The notes under the pieces: generated by a model
Seen by the model: only the letters and a program-made list of their open reading frames with translations
Told to the model about the DNA's origin: nothing
Databases searched by the model: none
Position numbers and translations under genes: made by a program
In this document: in pieces, positions 1 to 7,333 of the stretch
Layout: each line of letters opens with the position of its first letter
Numbering within the stretch: the stretch's first letter is position 1
Assembly: GCA_011524615.1 (NCBI GenBank)
Contig: WTJZ01000151.1
Span: 1 to 25,772, forward strand
DNA from: Akkermansiaceae bacterium
Lineage (GTDB): Bacteria; Verrucomicrobiota; Verrucomicrobiia; Verrucomicrobiales; Akkermansiaceae
DNA: 25,772 bases
Direction: 5' to 3'

Positions 1-894
1 ATCATACTCTTTGGTGTAGGTGGTGGGCTCGCGCTCATCGTTATAGTGTTGGCGGGACTGTTTACGGTGAAGCAGCAGACCTTTAAGGTCGTGGAACGCT
101 TCGGCAAGTTTACAAAAGTAGCGTATTCTGGACTGAACTGGAAGGTTCCCTTGATTGACTCCGTTGTAGGAGGCGATACATTTAGGATTCAGCAGCTTGA
201 TGTCCCTGTAGAAACCAAGACAAAGGACAACGTCTTCATCATTCTAAAGATCTCGGTACAATACAACATCTTGCGAGAAAAAGCATTCGACGCTTTCTAT
301 AAACTCGAGAGCCCAGAGCCTCAGATTACCTCATATGTCTTTGATGTCGTCCGAGCAAAGGTTCCTACCTTGACTCTCGACGATGTGTTCGAGAAGAAGG
401 ACGAAATCGCCTCTAGTGTGACCTCCGAGCTCAAGGAAACCATGGACGACTTTGGCTACTTCATCGTACAAGCACTCGTCACCGATATCGAACCCGATGA
501 GAAGGTCAAGCTAGCGATGAATGAGATCAATGCCCAACAGAGACTACGAGTCGCTGCCACAGAAAAGGGGGAAGCGGAAAAGGTACTCATCGTGAAGGCA
601 GCCGAAGCAGAAGCCGAATCGAAACGCTTACAAGGTGAAGGGATCGCAAATCAGAGGAAGGCGATCATTCAGGGCCTCAAGGAGTCTGTAGAAGAATTCG
701 AAGAAGTAATCGATGGAGCATCGGCAAAAGATGTCATGAACTTGGTTCTAGTGACTCAGTACTTTGACACCCTGAAAGACATTGGAGGATCGTCTAAGTC
801 GAACGTGGTTATGGTTCCCTCCTCACCAGGAGGCGTATCAGACATCGCCCAACAAATTCAACAAGCCATGATCGTCGCGGATAAAGTCGAGTAA
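1..894 (+). CDS. SPFH/band 7 (stomatin-like) membrane protein, 5' end cut by window edge
   Basis: The reading frame is open from base 1 with no stop, so the real start lies outside the window; a GTG at 46 is only an internal codon. The 297 visible residues begin with a glycine-rich hydrophobic membrane segment (about 1-23), followed by an SPFH domain (about 24-190, starting VKQQTFKVVERFGKF), a charged Ala/Glu-rich helix (about 185-225, including AEAEAESKRLQGEGIANQRK) and a tail with VMVPSSPGG, the pattern seen in stomatins and paraslipins. Such proteins oligomerise at the membrane and scaffold microdomains or control membrane proteases; NfeD-type proteins are frequent partners. An NfeD is present at 16097-17500 but not next door. 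The family call is firm; the specific role is not. Confidence 0.9.
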   Translation: MILFGVGGGLALIVIVLAGLFTVKQQTFKVVERFGKFTKVAYSGLNWKVPLIDSVVGGDTFRIQQLDVPVETKTKDNVFIILKISVQYNILREKAFDAFYKLESPEPQITSYVFDVVRAKVPTLTLDDVFEKKDEIASSVTSELKETMDDFGYFIVQALVTDIEPDEKVKLAMNEINAQQRLRVAATEKGEAEKVLIVKAAEAEAESKRLQGEGIANQRKAIIQGLKESVEEFEEVIDGASAKDVMNLVLVTQYFDTLKDIGGSSKSNVVMVPSSPGGVSDIAQQIQQAMIVADKVE

Positions 895-956
895 GCACAA
901 CACCAAGAAGGTTCATATAAACTCAGCCCTCCGCTCTATCACCACTCATTATCAGT

Positions 957-980
957 AGGATCGCTTCTCATAGCGATCCT
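957..980 (+). terminator. Hairpin downstream of the SPFH gene (possible terminator)
   Basis: The arms AGGATCGCT (957-965) and AGCGATCCT (972-980) are perfectly complementary around the 6-base loop TCTCAT. The hairpin lies 62 bases after the SPFH stop and before tmk. No T-tract follows (GCTAACCC), so it may be a rho-dependent or 3'-protecting structure rather than a classic intrinsic terminator. Confidence 0.35.
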
Positions 981-1068
981 GCTAACCCTTTGGTGGTCGC
1001 GATGAACTGCATGCCTCCCTCACTGATTTTACTTTCCCTCTCTGCGCATCCACTTCATAGTGGAACGC

Positions 1069-1656
1069 ATGTTCATCGTATTTGAGGGAATTGACGGGAC
1101 TGGTAAGTCGACACAGGTCAAGATGCTGACCGAGGCGCTACAGGAGAGAGGGCTAGCTGTACAATCATCCTATGAGCCGACTAATGGCCAGTACGGTAAG
1201 CTCCTCAGAGAGTCTATGACACGACCAGAAGGGCGTTACCCTCTCGCAGAAGAGCTCGACCTCTTCTACAAAGATCGCCAAGAGCATGTGGAGACTCTCA
1301 TTAACCCAGCGTTAGAACGAGAGGAAGTCATCATCCTCGATCGCTACTACTACTCTATGATGGCGTACCAAGGCGCTCGAGGAGTAGATGTAGACGAGAT
1401 CAGGGCTAAGAATGAAGAGTTCGCGACCACGCCAGATCTCATCTTTGTCCTCACGGTCCCGATCGAAGTCAGCCTAGAGCGTATCGGAGTACGCGACGGT
1501 GAAGGCAATGCCTTTGAGAAGCGTGAGAACTTAGAGAAATGCGCAGATATCTTTGCGTCTCTGGAGGATGACAATCTCTTCTTCATCGATGCCACCCGCA
1601 GTCCTGCAGAGATCCATGAAGAGATCCGCCGACTCACGCTAGGCTATATGCTCTAA
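1069..1656 (+). CDS. tmk: Thymidylate kinase (dTMP kinase)
   Basis: This enzyme phosphorylates dTMP to dTDP with ATP in the cytoplasm, an essential step of dTTP synthesis. From the ATG at 1069 the protein is 195 residues, close to the usual 200-215. It opens with MFIVFEGIDGTGKST, the family P-loop at the extreme N-terminus. The signature around DRYYYSMMAYQGARG follows the DR(Y/F)xxSxxAYQG pattern of the family, and the LID-like segment RIGVRDGEGNAFEKR follows near residue 140. A GTG at 1060 would add three residues; I prefer ATG 1069 because known family members start directly at the beta-strand before the P-loop. The gene is convergent with plsC, with a hairpin between them. Confidence 0.95.
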   Translation: MFIVFEGIDGTGKSTQVKMLTEALQERGLAVQSSYEPTNGQYGKLLRESMTRPEGRYPLAEELDLFYKDRQEHVETLINPALEREEVIILDRYYYSMMAYQGARGVDVDEIRAKNEEFATTPDLIFVLTVPIEVSLERIGVRDGEGNAFEKRENLEKCADIFASLEDDNLFFIDATRSPAEIHEEIRRLTLGYML

Positions 1657-1671
1657 TATCTTTTGAGCAGT

Positions 1672-1690
1672 GCCTGCTCTGCTGGCAGGC
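1672..1690 (+). terminator. Intrinsic-type terminator after tmk
   Basis: The arms GCCTGC (1672-1677) and GCAGGC (1685-1690) enclose a 7-base loop and are followed by the T-rich run CTAGTCTTTCTT. It sits between the convergent tmk and plsC stops, so it mainly serves the plus strand; the minus strand lacks a T-run at the matching place. The stem is short. Confidence 0.5.
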
Positions 1691-2305
1691 CTAGTCTTTC
1701 TTAAGCTCGCCAATACGAGTCATAATCGTATCGGCGATCTCTTGGTATTGCTCCTTGGTCTTAACCTTCCCTAGATGGTTAAAGTCGAAGGGCTTACCGA
1801 TCGTAATCGTGATAGGGTGCTTACGTGGCTTCTTCTCAGAGCGTGGCCATGCTTCATATGCCCCGCTGATATAGATGGGTTGAACGATCGCCTTACTCTT
1901 AGCCACGATCATTCCTACCCCTGCCGCTCCTTGCTGGAGCTCACCATCTTTGGTTCTCGTTCCCTCAGGGAACATGAGAACTCGATTCCCCTTTTTGACC
2001 TCATTGATGATCGTCTTCATGGAGGCCAGGTCGGCACCACCTTGGTTAACAGGCACCGCATTAACAGAGGCAATGAGCTTACCAAAGAGTCCCTTAAAGA
2101 GGGTCTGGCGAGCAAGGAAATGGATCTCTCCCTTATACGCCGCCGCGATGAGTGGAGGGTCGAGGTAACTCTGGTGGTTTGACGCGATAATCGTTCCGCC
2201 TTCCCCCGTCTTCACGAGGTTCTCCAGTCCCTCAACTTTCATCGAAAACATGAAGCGAGCAAAGAGACGAGCGAGTGATACACAAATCCAGTAGAGAGGT
2301 TTCAT
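1691..2305 (-). CDS. plsC: 1-acyl-sn-glycerol-3-phosphate acyltransferase (PlsC family)
   Basis: A 204-residue membrane-associated acyltransferase that converts lysophosphatidate to phosphatidate in phospholipid synthesis. The sequence shows an N-terminal hydrophobic segment (about 1-20), the catalytic HX4D box in NHQSYLDP (His44, Asp49), the acceptor-binding box FPEGTR (112-117) and a later VQPIYISG strand, in the family order and spacing. It is the last gene of a minus-strand run behind engB and the ArnT-like gene, only 18 bases after the latter's stop, so probably co-transcribed. Related acyltransferases (for example lipid A or ornithine-lipid enzymes) share these motifs, so substrate is inferred. 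Confidence 0.88.
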   Translation of the reverse strand: MKPLYWICVSLARLFARFMFSMKVEGLENLVKTGEGGTIIASNHQSYLDPPLIAAAYKGEIHFLARQTLFKGLFGKLIASVNAVPVNQGGADLASMKTIINEVKKGNRVLMFPEGTRTKDGELQQGAAGVGMIVAKSKAIVQPIYISGAYEAWPRSEKKPRKHPITITIGKPFDFNHLGKVKTKEQYQEIADTIMTRIGELKKD

Positions 2306-2323
2306 AAGAGTCTCTTAATCAGC

Positions 2324-4021
2324 TTATGGGCGTTTCGCAACAATGATTTCTACCCAACAGCTATTCCCTGGGTTCCAGCCCTGGATACGCGCGACCTCTT
2401 GCATACCGAACTTCTTCACAAAGCCCTCTGCCTCCTCTGTCTTGTCAGAGACTGGAGCGGGAGTGTCGCCGGCCTTAAGATCCTCTAGGAAGTCGTCATC
2501 TACCCGCCATCGGCGCGTCTGAAAGAGCATCTCATCTGCCTCTGCAAAGCCCTCGACCCGATCAGGGTGCCCCAGCTTCCAAAAGTCGGATGGATACCAT
2601 GTCAATGTTCCCTCTTGGAACCCCCACGCTGCCCGCTCAGTCGCCCGATCCGTGGACAGGTACTCCATCAAACGAACGGTAGCATGAGCCTGACGCCCGA
2701 AGTATCCTGCAGGAATCATCATCAACGAGGCGAGTCCCGCAAAGACTAAGCCCTGCCATCCTGCTACCTTTCCATTGCGGTACACCATGATACCTCCGAC
2801 AAAGAGAAACGCACCAAGCAATGCTAACGAGAGGAAGAGTCCCTTCATCGGAGCTACTTCTCCCTCCGTAGGAATAAGGACACAGCCAACGAAAGCAGCG
2901 AGCGAAATCAATCCAGCAAAAGTGATGCAAATCACACTCACAATTCGACCTCCAACACTGCGCTTAAAAGGTAATCCGATCATCCCTGCTAGGAGCAACA
3001 TAAACGCTGGATAACCAGGAAGGATGTAGTGAGGTAACTGCGTCTTCATGAAGCTGAAGATCAAGAACGGACTGATAAACCATGCGATGAGATATTGTGC
3101 TCGGAATTGAGGGCTCTTAGGGTCAAAGCCGGACTTGATGGTTCGGATAATCTGTGCCGACCATGGCAATAGGAACGGCATCATGTAGACAAGGTAAATC
3201 CAGTAGACCACCTTGCGCTTATTCATCGAGACCGTTGCTCGCTCTACCACGTGCTTACCAATACCGATATCAAAGTACTGACCATCTGTCTGGATCATCG
3301 CAGGTATTCCCCAGAGCGCCATGATCCCAAAGGACAGCGGGATCCCCGACATCGTCATACCGAATACCTTAGCCGTCTGACGCAGTGACTCACGCTGGAC
3401 CTCTGACTTCTTACTCAATGCAAGAATCAGGGCGTACACTCCGAGAGTGAGAAGCGGGATCAGGTACGCTAACGGCCCTTTAGCTAAAAAGCCGAACCCA
3501 ACCGCTACATGAAAGATCCAGAACCACTTACTCAAGAACTTCCCTCCGCGATCTCGAAGCATCTCCCACTGGGCCCACTGGCTCAGCACCAAGAAAAGAA
3601 TCAGAGGCATATCAGCCACCGCCATACGACCGTGAATCAATACCTGGAAGCAGCACAACCACATCGCTCCCGCCAAGACTGACCGTTCACGACTCAGACC
3701 GAAACTCCCCGCCATCTGAAAGACCAATATCGCAATCAACCAAGCCGAAGTGGTCGAATGTAACCGTGCTGCGAACTCATGCTTTCCAAAGACGGTGTAA
3801 TGCAAGCGCATCCACCAATAGGTCAATGGCGGCTTATCGAAACGGTACTCATCATTAAAGTAAGGCACGACCCAATCATTACGGTCCATCATCTCGATCG
3901 TCGCATGAGAGAAACGAGGCTCATCCCGATCCATCAGTGGTAGCTGAAAGATCCCTGGTAACAGCGCTATCGCGGCAATGAGACTCAGGATGAGTCGAGG
4001 GTGCTTATTAACGAGATTCAT
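2324..4021 (-). CDS. ArnT/PMT-like polytopic glycosyltransferase (GT83-type)
   Basis: A 565-residue integral membrane protein with roughly ten or more hydrophobic helices up to about residue 440 and a soluble C-terminal region. The first periplasmic loop carries DRDEPRFSHATIEM (31-44), with the acidic catalytic pattern of the family, then DWVVPYFNDEYRFDKPPLTY (49-68) with the conserved KPPL-Y motif. Members move a sugar from an undecaprenyl- or dolichyl-phosphate carrier to lipid A or protein on the periplasmic face. ArnT itself transfers aminoarabinose, but no arn genes are seen here, so the sugar and acceptor are unknown. It lies between engB and plsC; the link to plsC is consistent with an envelope-lipid role. 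Confidence 0.82.
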   Translation of the reverse strand: MNLVNKHPRLILSLIAAIALLPGIFQLPLMDRDEPRFSHATIEMMDRNDWVVPYFNDEYRFDKPPLTYWWMRLHYTVFGKHEFAARLHSTTSAWLIAILVFQMAGSFGLSRERSVLAGAMWLCCFQVLIHGRMAVADMPLILFLVLSQWAQWEMLRDRGGKFLSKWFWIFHVAVGFGFLAKGPLAYLIPLLTLGVYALILALSKKSEVQRESLRQTAKVFGMTMSGIPLSFGIMALWGIPAMIQTDGQYFDIGIGKHVVERATVSMNKRKVVYWIYLVYMMPFLLPWSAQIIRTIKSGFDPKSPQFRAQYLIAWFISPFLIFSFMKTQLPHYILPGYPAFMLLLAGMIGLPFKRSVGGRIVSVICITFAGLISLAAFVGCVLIPTEGEVAPMKGLFLSLALLGAFLFVGGIMVYRNGKVAGWQGLVFAGLASLMMIPAGYFGRQAHATVRLMEYLSTDRATERAAWGFQEGTLTWYPSDFWKLGHPDRVEGFAEADEMLFQTRRWRVDDDFLEDLKAGDTPAPVSDKTEEAEGFVKKFGMQEVARIQGWNPGNSCWVEIIVAKRP

Positions 4022-4062
4022 TCTATCTTAATTCTTATCTGATTCAGGTGCGGGCTCCATCG

Positions 4063-4674
4063 CTACTTAGCATCAACAATCTGGTTAATAAAGCCTAGTA
4101 ACTCCGTGCGTCCATCTCCCTTCTTCGAACTCGTTGAAAAGGTACGCGGCAGGACATCCGCAAACTCAGACATCGCAAGGTGGTATTGCTCCATATTCTG
4201 CGCTAGAGGCGTCTTCTTCGTCTTATCCCCTTTGGTATAAACCAAGACGAAGGGGATGCCACACTCCATCAACCAGTTAGAAAAGTCTAAATCGATTTGC
4301 TGAGGTGGGATCTTAGAGTCGATCAACTGAAACACACACTTCAGCGTCTCACGTTCAAGAATATAGTCCGATACAATCGCCTGGAACACATCCTTCGCCG
4401 AGCGAGAGACCTTCGCATAACCATACCCTGGAAGGTCTACTAGGTTCCATCGGTTAGCGATCTCGAAGAAGTTAAGTAAGCGTGTCTTACCTGGCTTGGA
4501 GGAAACATTAGCAACAGGATCACGTCCTCCTACGAGCATGTTAATGAGAGAAGACTTACCGACATTCGACCGACCTACAAAGGCAAACTCAGGCTTCTGA
4601 GCAGGAGGACACTGCTCATATTCTGCGGCTGACTTGATAAATTTACTCGGAATCGGCTTCATAAGCCCCATCAC
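4063..4674 (-). CDS. engB: Ribosome-biogenesis GTPase EngB (YihA/YsxC)
   Basis: A 203-residue TRAFAC GTPase needed for large ribosomal subunit assembly. Motifs appear in order: G1 GRSNVGKSS, the switch I threonine in SSKPGKTR, G3 DLPGYGYAKV, G4 TKGDK and G5-like SSKKG. Length and motif spacing match the family. The reading frame begins MMGLMKPIPSKF; the start could also be Met5 (4662), since many homologues begin a few residues before the PSKFIKSA-like region. It is first in the minus-strand run engB, ArnT-like, plsC and lies just after the terminator of the upstream coiled-coil genes, so it probably has its own promoter in 4675-4720. Confidence 0.95.
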   Translation of the reverse strand: MMGLMKPIPSKFIKSAAEYEQCPPAQKPEFAFVGRSNVGKSSLINMLVGGRDPVANVSSKPGKTRLLNFFEIANRWNLVDLPGYGYAKVSRSAKDVFQAIVSDYILERETLKCVFQLIDSKIPPQQIDLDFSNWLMECGIPFVLVYTKGDKTKKTPLAQNMEQYHLAMSEFADVLPRTFSTSSKKGDGRTELLGFINQIVDAK

Positions 4675-4720
4675 TTACATTGACTCCATTCCTCGATCAA
4701 GCTTGCTCACCCCCAAAATA

Positions 4721-4750
4721 GAAAAAACCCTAGGCCTCAAAACCTAGGGT
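4721..4750 (-). terminator. Strong intrinsic terminator of the coiled-coil gene pair
   Basis: Read on the minus strand, ACCCTAGG (4750-4743), an 8-base loop and CCTAGGGT (4734-4727) form a perfect 8-bp stem followed at once by a run of Ts (4726-4722). It lies 26 bases after the stop of the gene at 4776-5579 and separates that pair from engB. Confidence 0.9.
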
Positions 4751-4775
4751 CTCATCTATAACCAATAAGATAGCC

Positions 4776-5579
4776 TTACTTAGCAACAGGCTCTCTGAGA
4801 ATAACTTGGTCTCCTTGACGGATCGTGTTCACTCGGAAGTCTGTATCGATGTCACACACCGTCTGATTCGCTTCGATCGTTTTTGCGAAGAGACGACCTA
4901 CAAGCTCACCTCCACGGATAACTAGGAGCTCCGCGTTCGGAGAAAGGTTAGAGTTCTTAGATCCAGCGCCTACGACTGCGAAGTCCCACTCACTGTTCAC
5001 CGCTTCGACACGCATCTCGAGTCCGTTGTTCGCAATACGCTTACGAATAGTAGCAAGCTCTGCTCTAGATTTAGCGATTGCTTCTGTATCTTGAGCGACT
5101 TTATCAGCAAGCTTTTCGTTGATGGCTTCCACGCTCTCAAGCTCTGTACGCTTATCATCTACTTGCCCTTCGATTCGGTCGATCACTGCAGCAACTTCTG
5201 ATACGTCATCTACACCGATTCCTTCGAGTGTTGTAGCGATCTCTTCCTTGAGTTCATCAACACGCTCAAGCTTAGCGTCTAGGCCTTCGAGTTCTGCTTG
5301 TTTCTTCTCAAGCTGACGCGCAAGTTGGCGCTCGTTTTCTTGAGCTTTATCAAGCTTCACTTCTTCCTCAGCAACCTCTTCTTGTACTGATTTTAGTTCA
5401 ACCTTGAGAGTATCCAGCTTCTTCGTTTGATCCGTGATCGACGCTTGGATGTTCTTCTTCTGGGCCTCAAACTTCTCAGTCTCCTGAGCGATTTCTGCTA
5501 CCTTCTGAGTGTTATTGTACGACACATATGCCGCAGCTAAGGTGATAACAATACCGACAATGAATAGAATATTTTTCAT
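4776..5579 (-). CDS. Membrane-anchored coiled-coil protein with C-terminal beta-rich domain (paralogue B)
   Basis: Function not recognised. The 267 residues comprise an N-terminal membrane helix (about 4-20, ILFIVGIVITLAAAYV), a long Glu/Lys/Gln-rich heptad region (about 25-190) and a C-terminal domain (about 195-265) reading AVNSEWDFAVVGAGS, LLVIRGGELVGRL and IRQGDQVIL. The neighbour at 5601-6365 has the same architecture, and the last domain aligns by eye (VxRxG, then I-x-x-GDQV), so the two are diverged tandem duplicates. The C-terminal pattern of short strands with a GDQV turn suggests a small beta-barrel (OB- or SH3-like), probably periplasmic since the anchor is N-terminal. The 21-base spacing implies one transcript. 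A structural envelope role is only a guess. Confidence 0.85.
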   Translation of the reverse strand: MKNILFIVGIVITLAAAYVSYNNTQKVAEIAQETEKFEAQKKNIQASITDQTKKLDTLKVELKSVQEEVAEEEVKLDKAQENERQLARQLEKKQAELEGLDAKLERVDELKEEIATTLEGIGVDDVSEVAAVIDRIEGQVDDKRTELESVEAINEKLADKVAQDTEAIAKSRAELATIRKRIANNGLEMRVEAVNSEWDFAVVGAGSKNSNLSPNAELLVIRGGELVGRLFAKTIEANQTVCDIDTDFRVNTIRQGDQVILREPVAK

Positions 5580-5600
5580 AGTGAAATCTGGGAAATAAAA

Positions 5601-6365
5601 TTAGTTAAGCGATGAAAGAACCTGATCACCAGGGTGGATACGATAGCCTTCGATAAGTGACCCTTGAACGATGTTAGCTGACGCACTAGAGCTCTCTACC
5701 GCTGTTACTACGAGCTTAGCAATTGTAGCACCTTCTCTCACCACCTTTAGCTTAGAACCTTTTACTACGCCCTGATGGTCTCCACTAGAGATCGTCACAT
5801 AGCCATATTGACCGTAAACATCTACCACCTTAGACTTAAGATCTGGTGATGACTGCCCTTTAGAATAAAAACCAACTGAATCCTTAGTCTTCGCAAGCTG
5901 CTTCTCTAATGTCATCGCTTTTGAATCAGTTGCTGCTCTCTTGCTCTCTGCTGCTGAGAGATCTTCTCTCACTTCAGCGAGCTCTAGGTTAGCGCTCTTG
6001 TACTGGCGAGCAAGACGCTCAACCTTACCAGACTCTTCTGCGACACCGTCAACACGCTTTACATCTTCCTTGCGTTCCTCAATACGGAGCTCAACTGCAG
6101 CGATATCTTCTTCGATCTCACCAGCCTTGGTCTTGTTGAACTGCTCCTTCATGTCCGCGAGCTTTGTTTGCTCCTCTTCGATACTTGCTGAGGCTTCTTT
6201 TACGTCACTTTGTGCGTTTTGAAGTACCTTTTGAGCCTTATTATACTGCGCCTCTACATTTTCCTTTTTATCCTTCTGCGCATTAAGAGAGGACTGGTTC
6301 TGCCATGCGAAATACGCAGACACGACGAGGAATACTGCAGCTATTGCTCCGAGAATATTGGTCAT
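5601..6365 (-). CDS. Membrane-anchored coiled-coil protein with C-terminal beta-rich domain (paralogue A)
   Basis: Function not recognised. The 254 residues show a membrane helix near the N-terminus (about 4-20, ILGAIAAVFLVVSAYFAW), a coiled coil rich in Glu, Lys, Ala and Gln (about 25-170) and a C-terminal domain (about 180-252) with VYGQYGYVTISSGDHQGV, KLKVVREGATIAKLVV and YRIHPGDQVLSSL. This last pattern (a 'V-x-x-x-G-x-x-x-GV, L-x-V-x-R-x-G, I-x-PGDQV' string) is shared with the downstream paralogue. It is first in the two-gene unit. The start ATG has no purine-rich ribosome site (AACCAATTACT precedes it), as for many genes here. Confidence 0.85.
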   Translation of the reverse strand: MTNILGAIAAVFLVVSAYFAWQNQSSLNAQKDKKENVEAQYNKAQKVLQNAQSDVKEASASIEEEQTKLADMKEQFNKTKAGEIEEDIAAVELRIEERKEDVKRVDGVAEESGKVERLARQYKSANLELAEVREDLSAAESKRAATDSKAMTLEKQLAKTKDSVGFYSKGQSSPDLKSKVVDVYGQYGYVTISSGDHQGVVKGSKLKVVREGATIAKLVVTAVESSSASANIVQGSLIEGYRIHPGDQVLSSLN

Positions 6366-6421
6366 AGTAATTGGTTAAATTTTGAGGGTGCCCACTATCT
6401 TTGGTTAAGAATTTAGTGAGA

Positions 6422-6498
6422 GACAATCATTTTTTCGCATTAGCGGGAGTTTTTTTGTGTTATCAACCCGATAAGGCAAAAAAATGCGATAAATTGTC
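6422..6498. repeat. Nested imperfect inverted repeat (77 bases), possible bidirectional terminator
   Basis: Between the coiled-coil unit and cysQ lie nested complementary arms: GACAAT (6422-6427) with ATTGTC (6493-6498), CGCATT-like (6436-6440) with ATGCG (6484-6488), TTTTTTTG (6450-6457) with CAAAAAAA (6477-6484), and TTATC (6460-6464) with GATAA (6470-6474) around the loop AACCC. The structure lies 31 bases after the cysQ stop on the minus strand and may end cysQ transcription; it is also just upstream of paralogue A, whose promoter must be within or close to it. Confidence 0.55.
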
Positions 6499-6529
6499 AC
6501 TTTGGTAACATGTAGTCCGAGTTTCTTAA

Positions 6530-7321
6530 CTATTCTACGATGAAAAACGGGTTCAAAAGGTTCTCTTTGTTGTAAGAAAGTGGCTCTTCTGTACGTGCGA
6601 CGAACACATTTCGTCCAGCACCGAGTGCTACTGCGTGTGCCGCACCGGTATCCCACTCCATTGTAGGGCCTAATCGAGGGTATACATCAGCGAGACCTTC
6701 AGCAACGAGACAGAACTTAAGAGAACTCCCTGCAGAGAGGAAGTCTACTTCCTTACCTTGTGCCTTCAGTTCATCGACAAACGCGACGACATCATCACTG
6801 AGGTGAGAACGACTCGCCACGACCTTGATCGAGTCCTTGGTAGAATAGTGAGGGTGTGTCTCTAGCTGAGAAACGGTACCGTCCGCACTAATCTTCCATG
6901 AGCCTTCACCTGGAATTCCGATGAAGTAAGTATTCTCGGTAGGCTGATAGACCACTCCCAGGATAGGAGCTCCATTCTCGATGAGAGCGATATTCACAGT
7001 GAATTCACCGTTCTTCTTGATGAACTCCTTCGTTCCATCGAGTGGGTCGATTAACCAGAACTTAGACCACTCTTTACGCTCAGCGTATTCGACCGTCTTA
7101 TTCTCCTCAGAGATGATCGGGATCTCAGAGTAGTGAGCCGCGATGAAGTCGAGTAAGACTTGGTTACCAGCCTTATCCGCAGCTGTCAGAGGAGAGTCGT
7201 CCCCCTTGATCTCTACATCAAAGTCCGTCTTATAGATCTCAAGGATTGCTTCACCAGCCTTCCCCACTGCATCAGTGAGGAGAGAGAGGTCGATACCGTG
7301 CGCTGTTGCAGGAAGTGACAT
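6530..7321 (-). CDS. cysQ: 3'(2'),5'-bisphosphate nucleotidase CysQ (inositol monophosphatase family)
   Basis: This Mg2+-dependent phosphatase hydrolyses 3'-phosphoadenosine 5'-phosphate (PAP) to AMP, removing a by-product of sulfate assimilation and sulfotransfer. The 263 residues carry the family metal-binding set in order: IISEEN (Glu), WLIDPLDGTKEFIKKNGEFT (metal ligands and catalytic Thr) and the late MEWDTGAAHAV motif. The GTKEFI variant and the overall length separate CysQ from SuhB-type inositol phosphatases. The aminotransferase gene lies 12 bases upstream on the same strand, so the two are probably co-transcribed, with the inverted repeat at 6422-6498 as the likely end. Confidence 0.9.
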   Translation of the reverse strand: MSLPATAHGIDLSLLTDAVGKAGEAILEIYKTDFDVEIKGDDSPLTAADKAGNQVLLDFIAAHYSEIPIISEENKTVEYAERKEWSKFWLIDPLDGTKEFIKKNGEFTVNIALIENGAPILGVVYQPTENTYFIGIPGEGSWKISADGTVSQLETHPHYSTKDSIKVVASRSHLSDDVVAFVDELKAQGKEVDFLSAGSSLKFCLVAEGLADVYPRLGPTMEWDTGAAHAVALGAGRNVFVARTEEPLSYNKENLLNPFFIVE

Positions 7322-7333
7322 ATACTCTACAGA

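Noticed and set aside
46..48. GTG as the start of the SPFH gene
   Set aside because: The frame is open to base 1 and this codon lies inside the N-terminal membrane helix, so the gene begins outside the window.
1775..2182. Plus-strand ORF of 135 codons
   Set aside because: It is antisense to plsC, which has clear HX4D and FPEGTR motifs.
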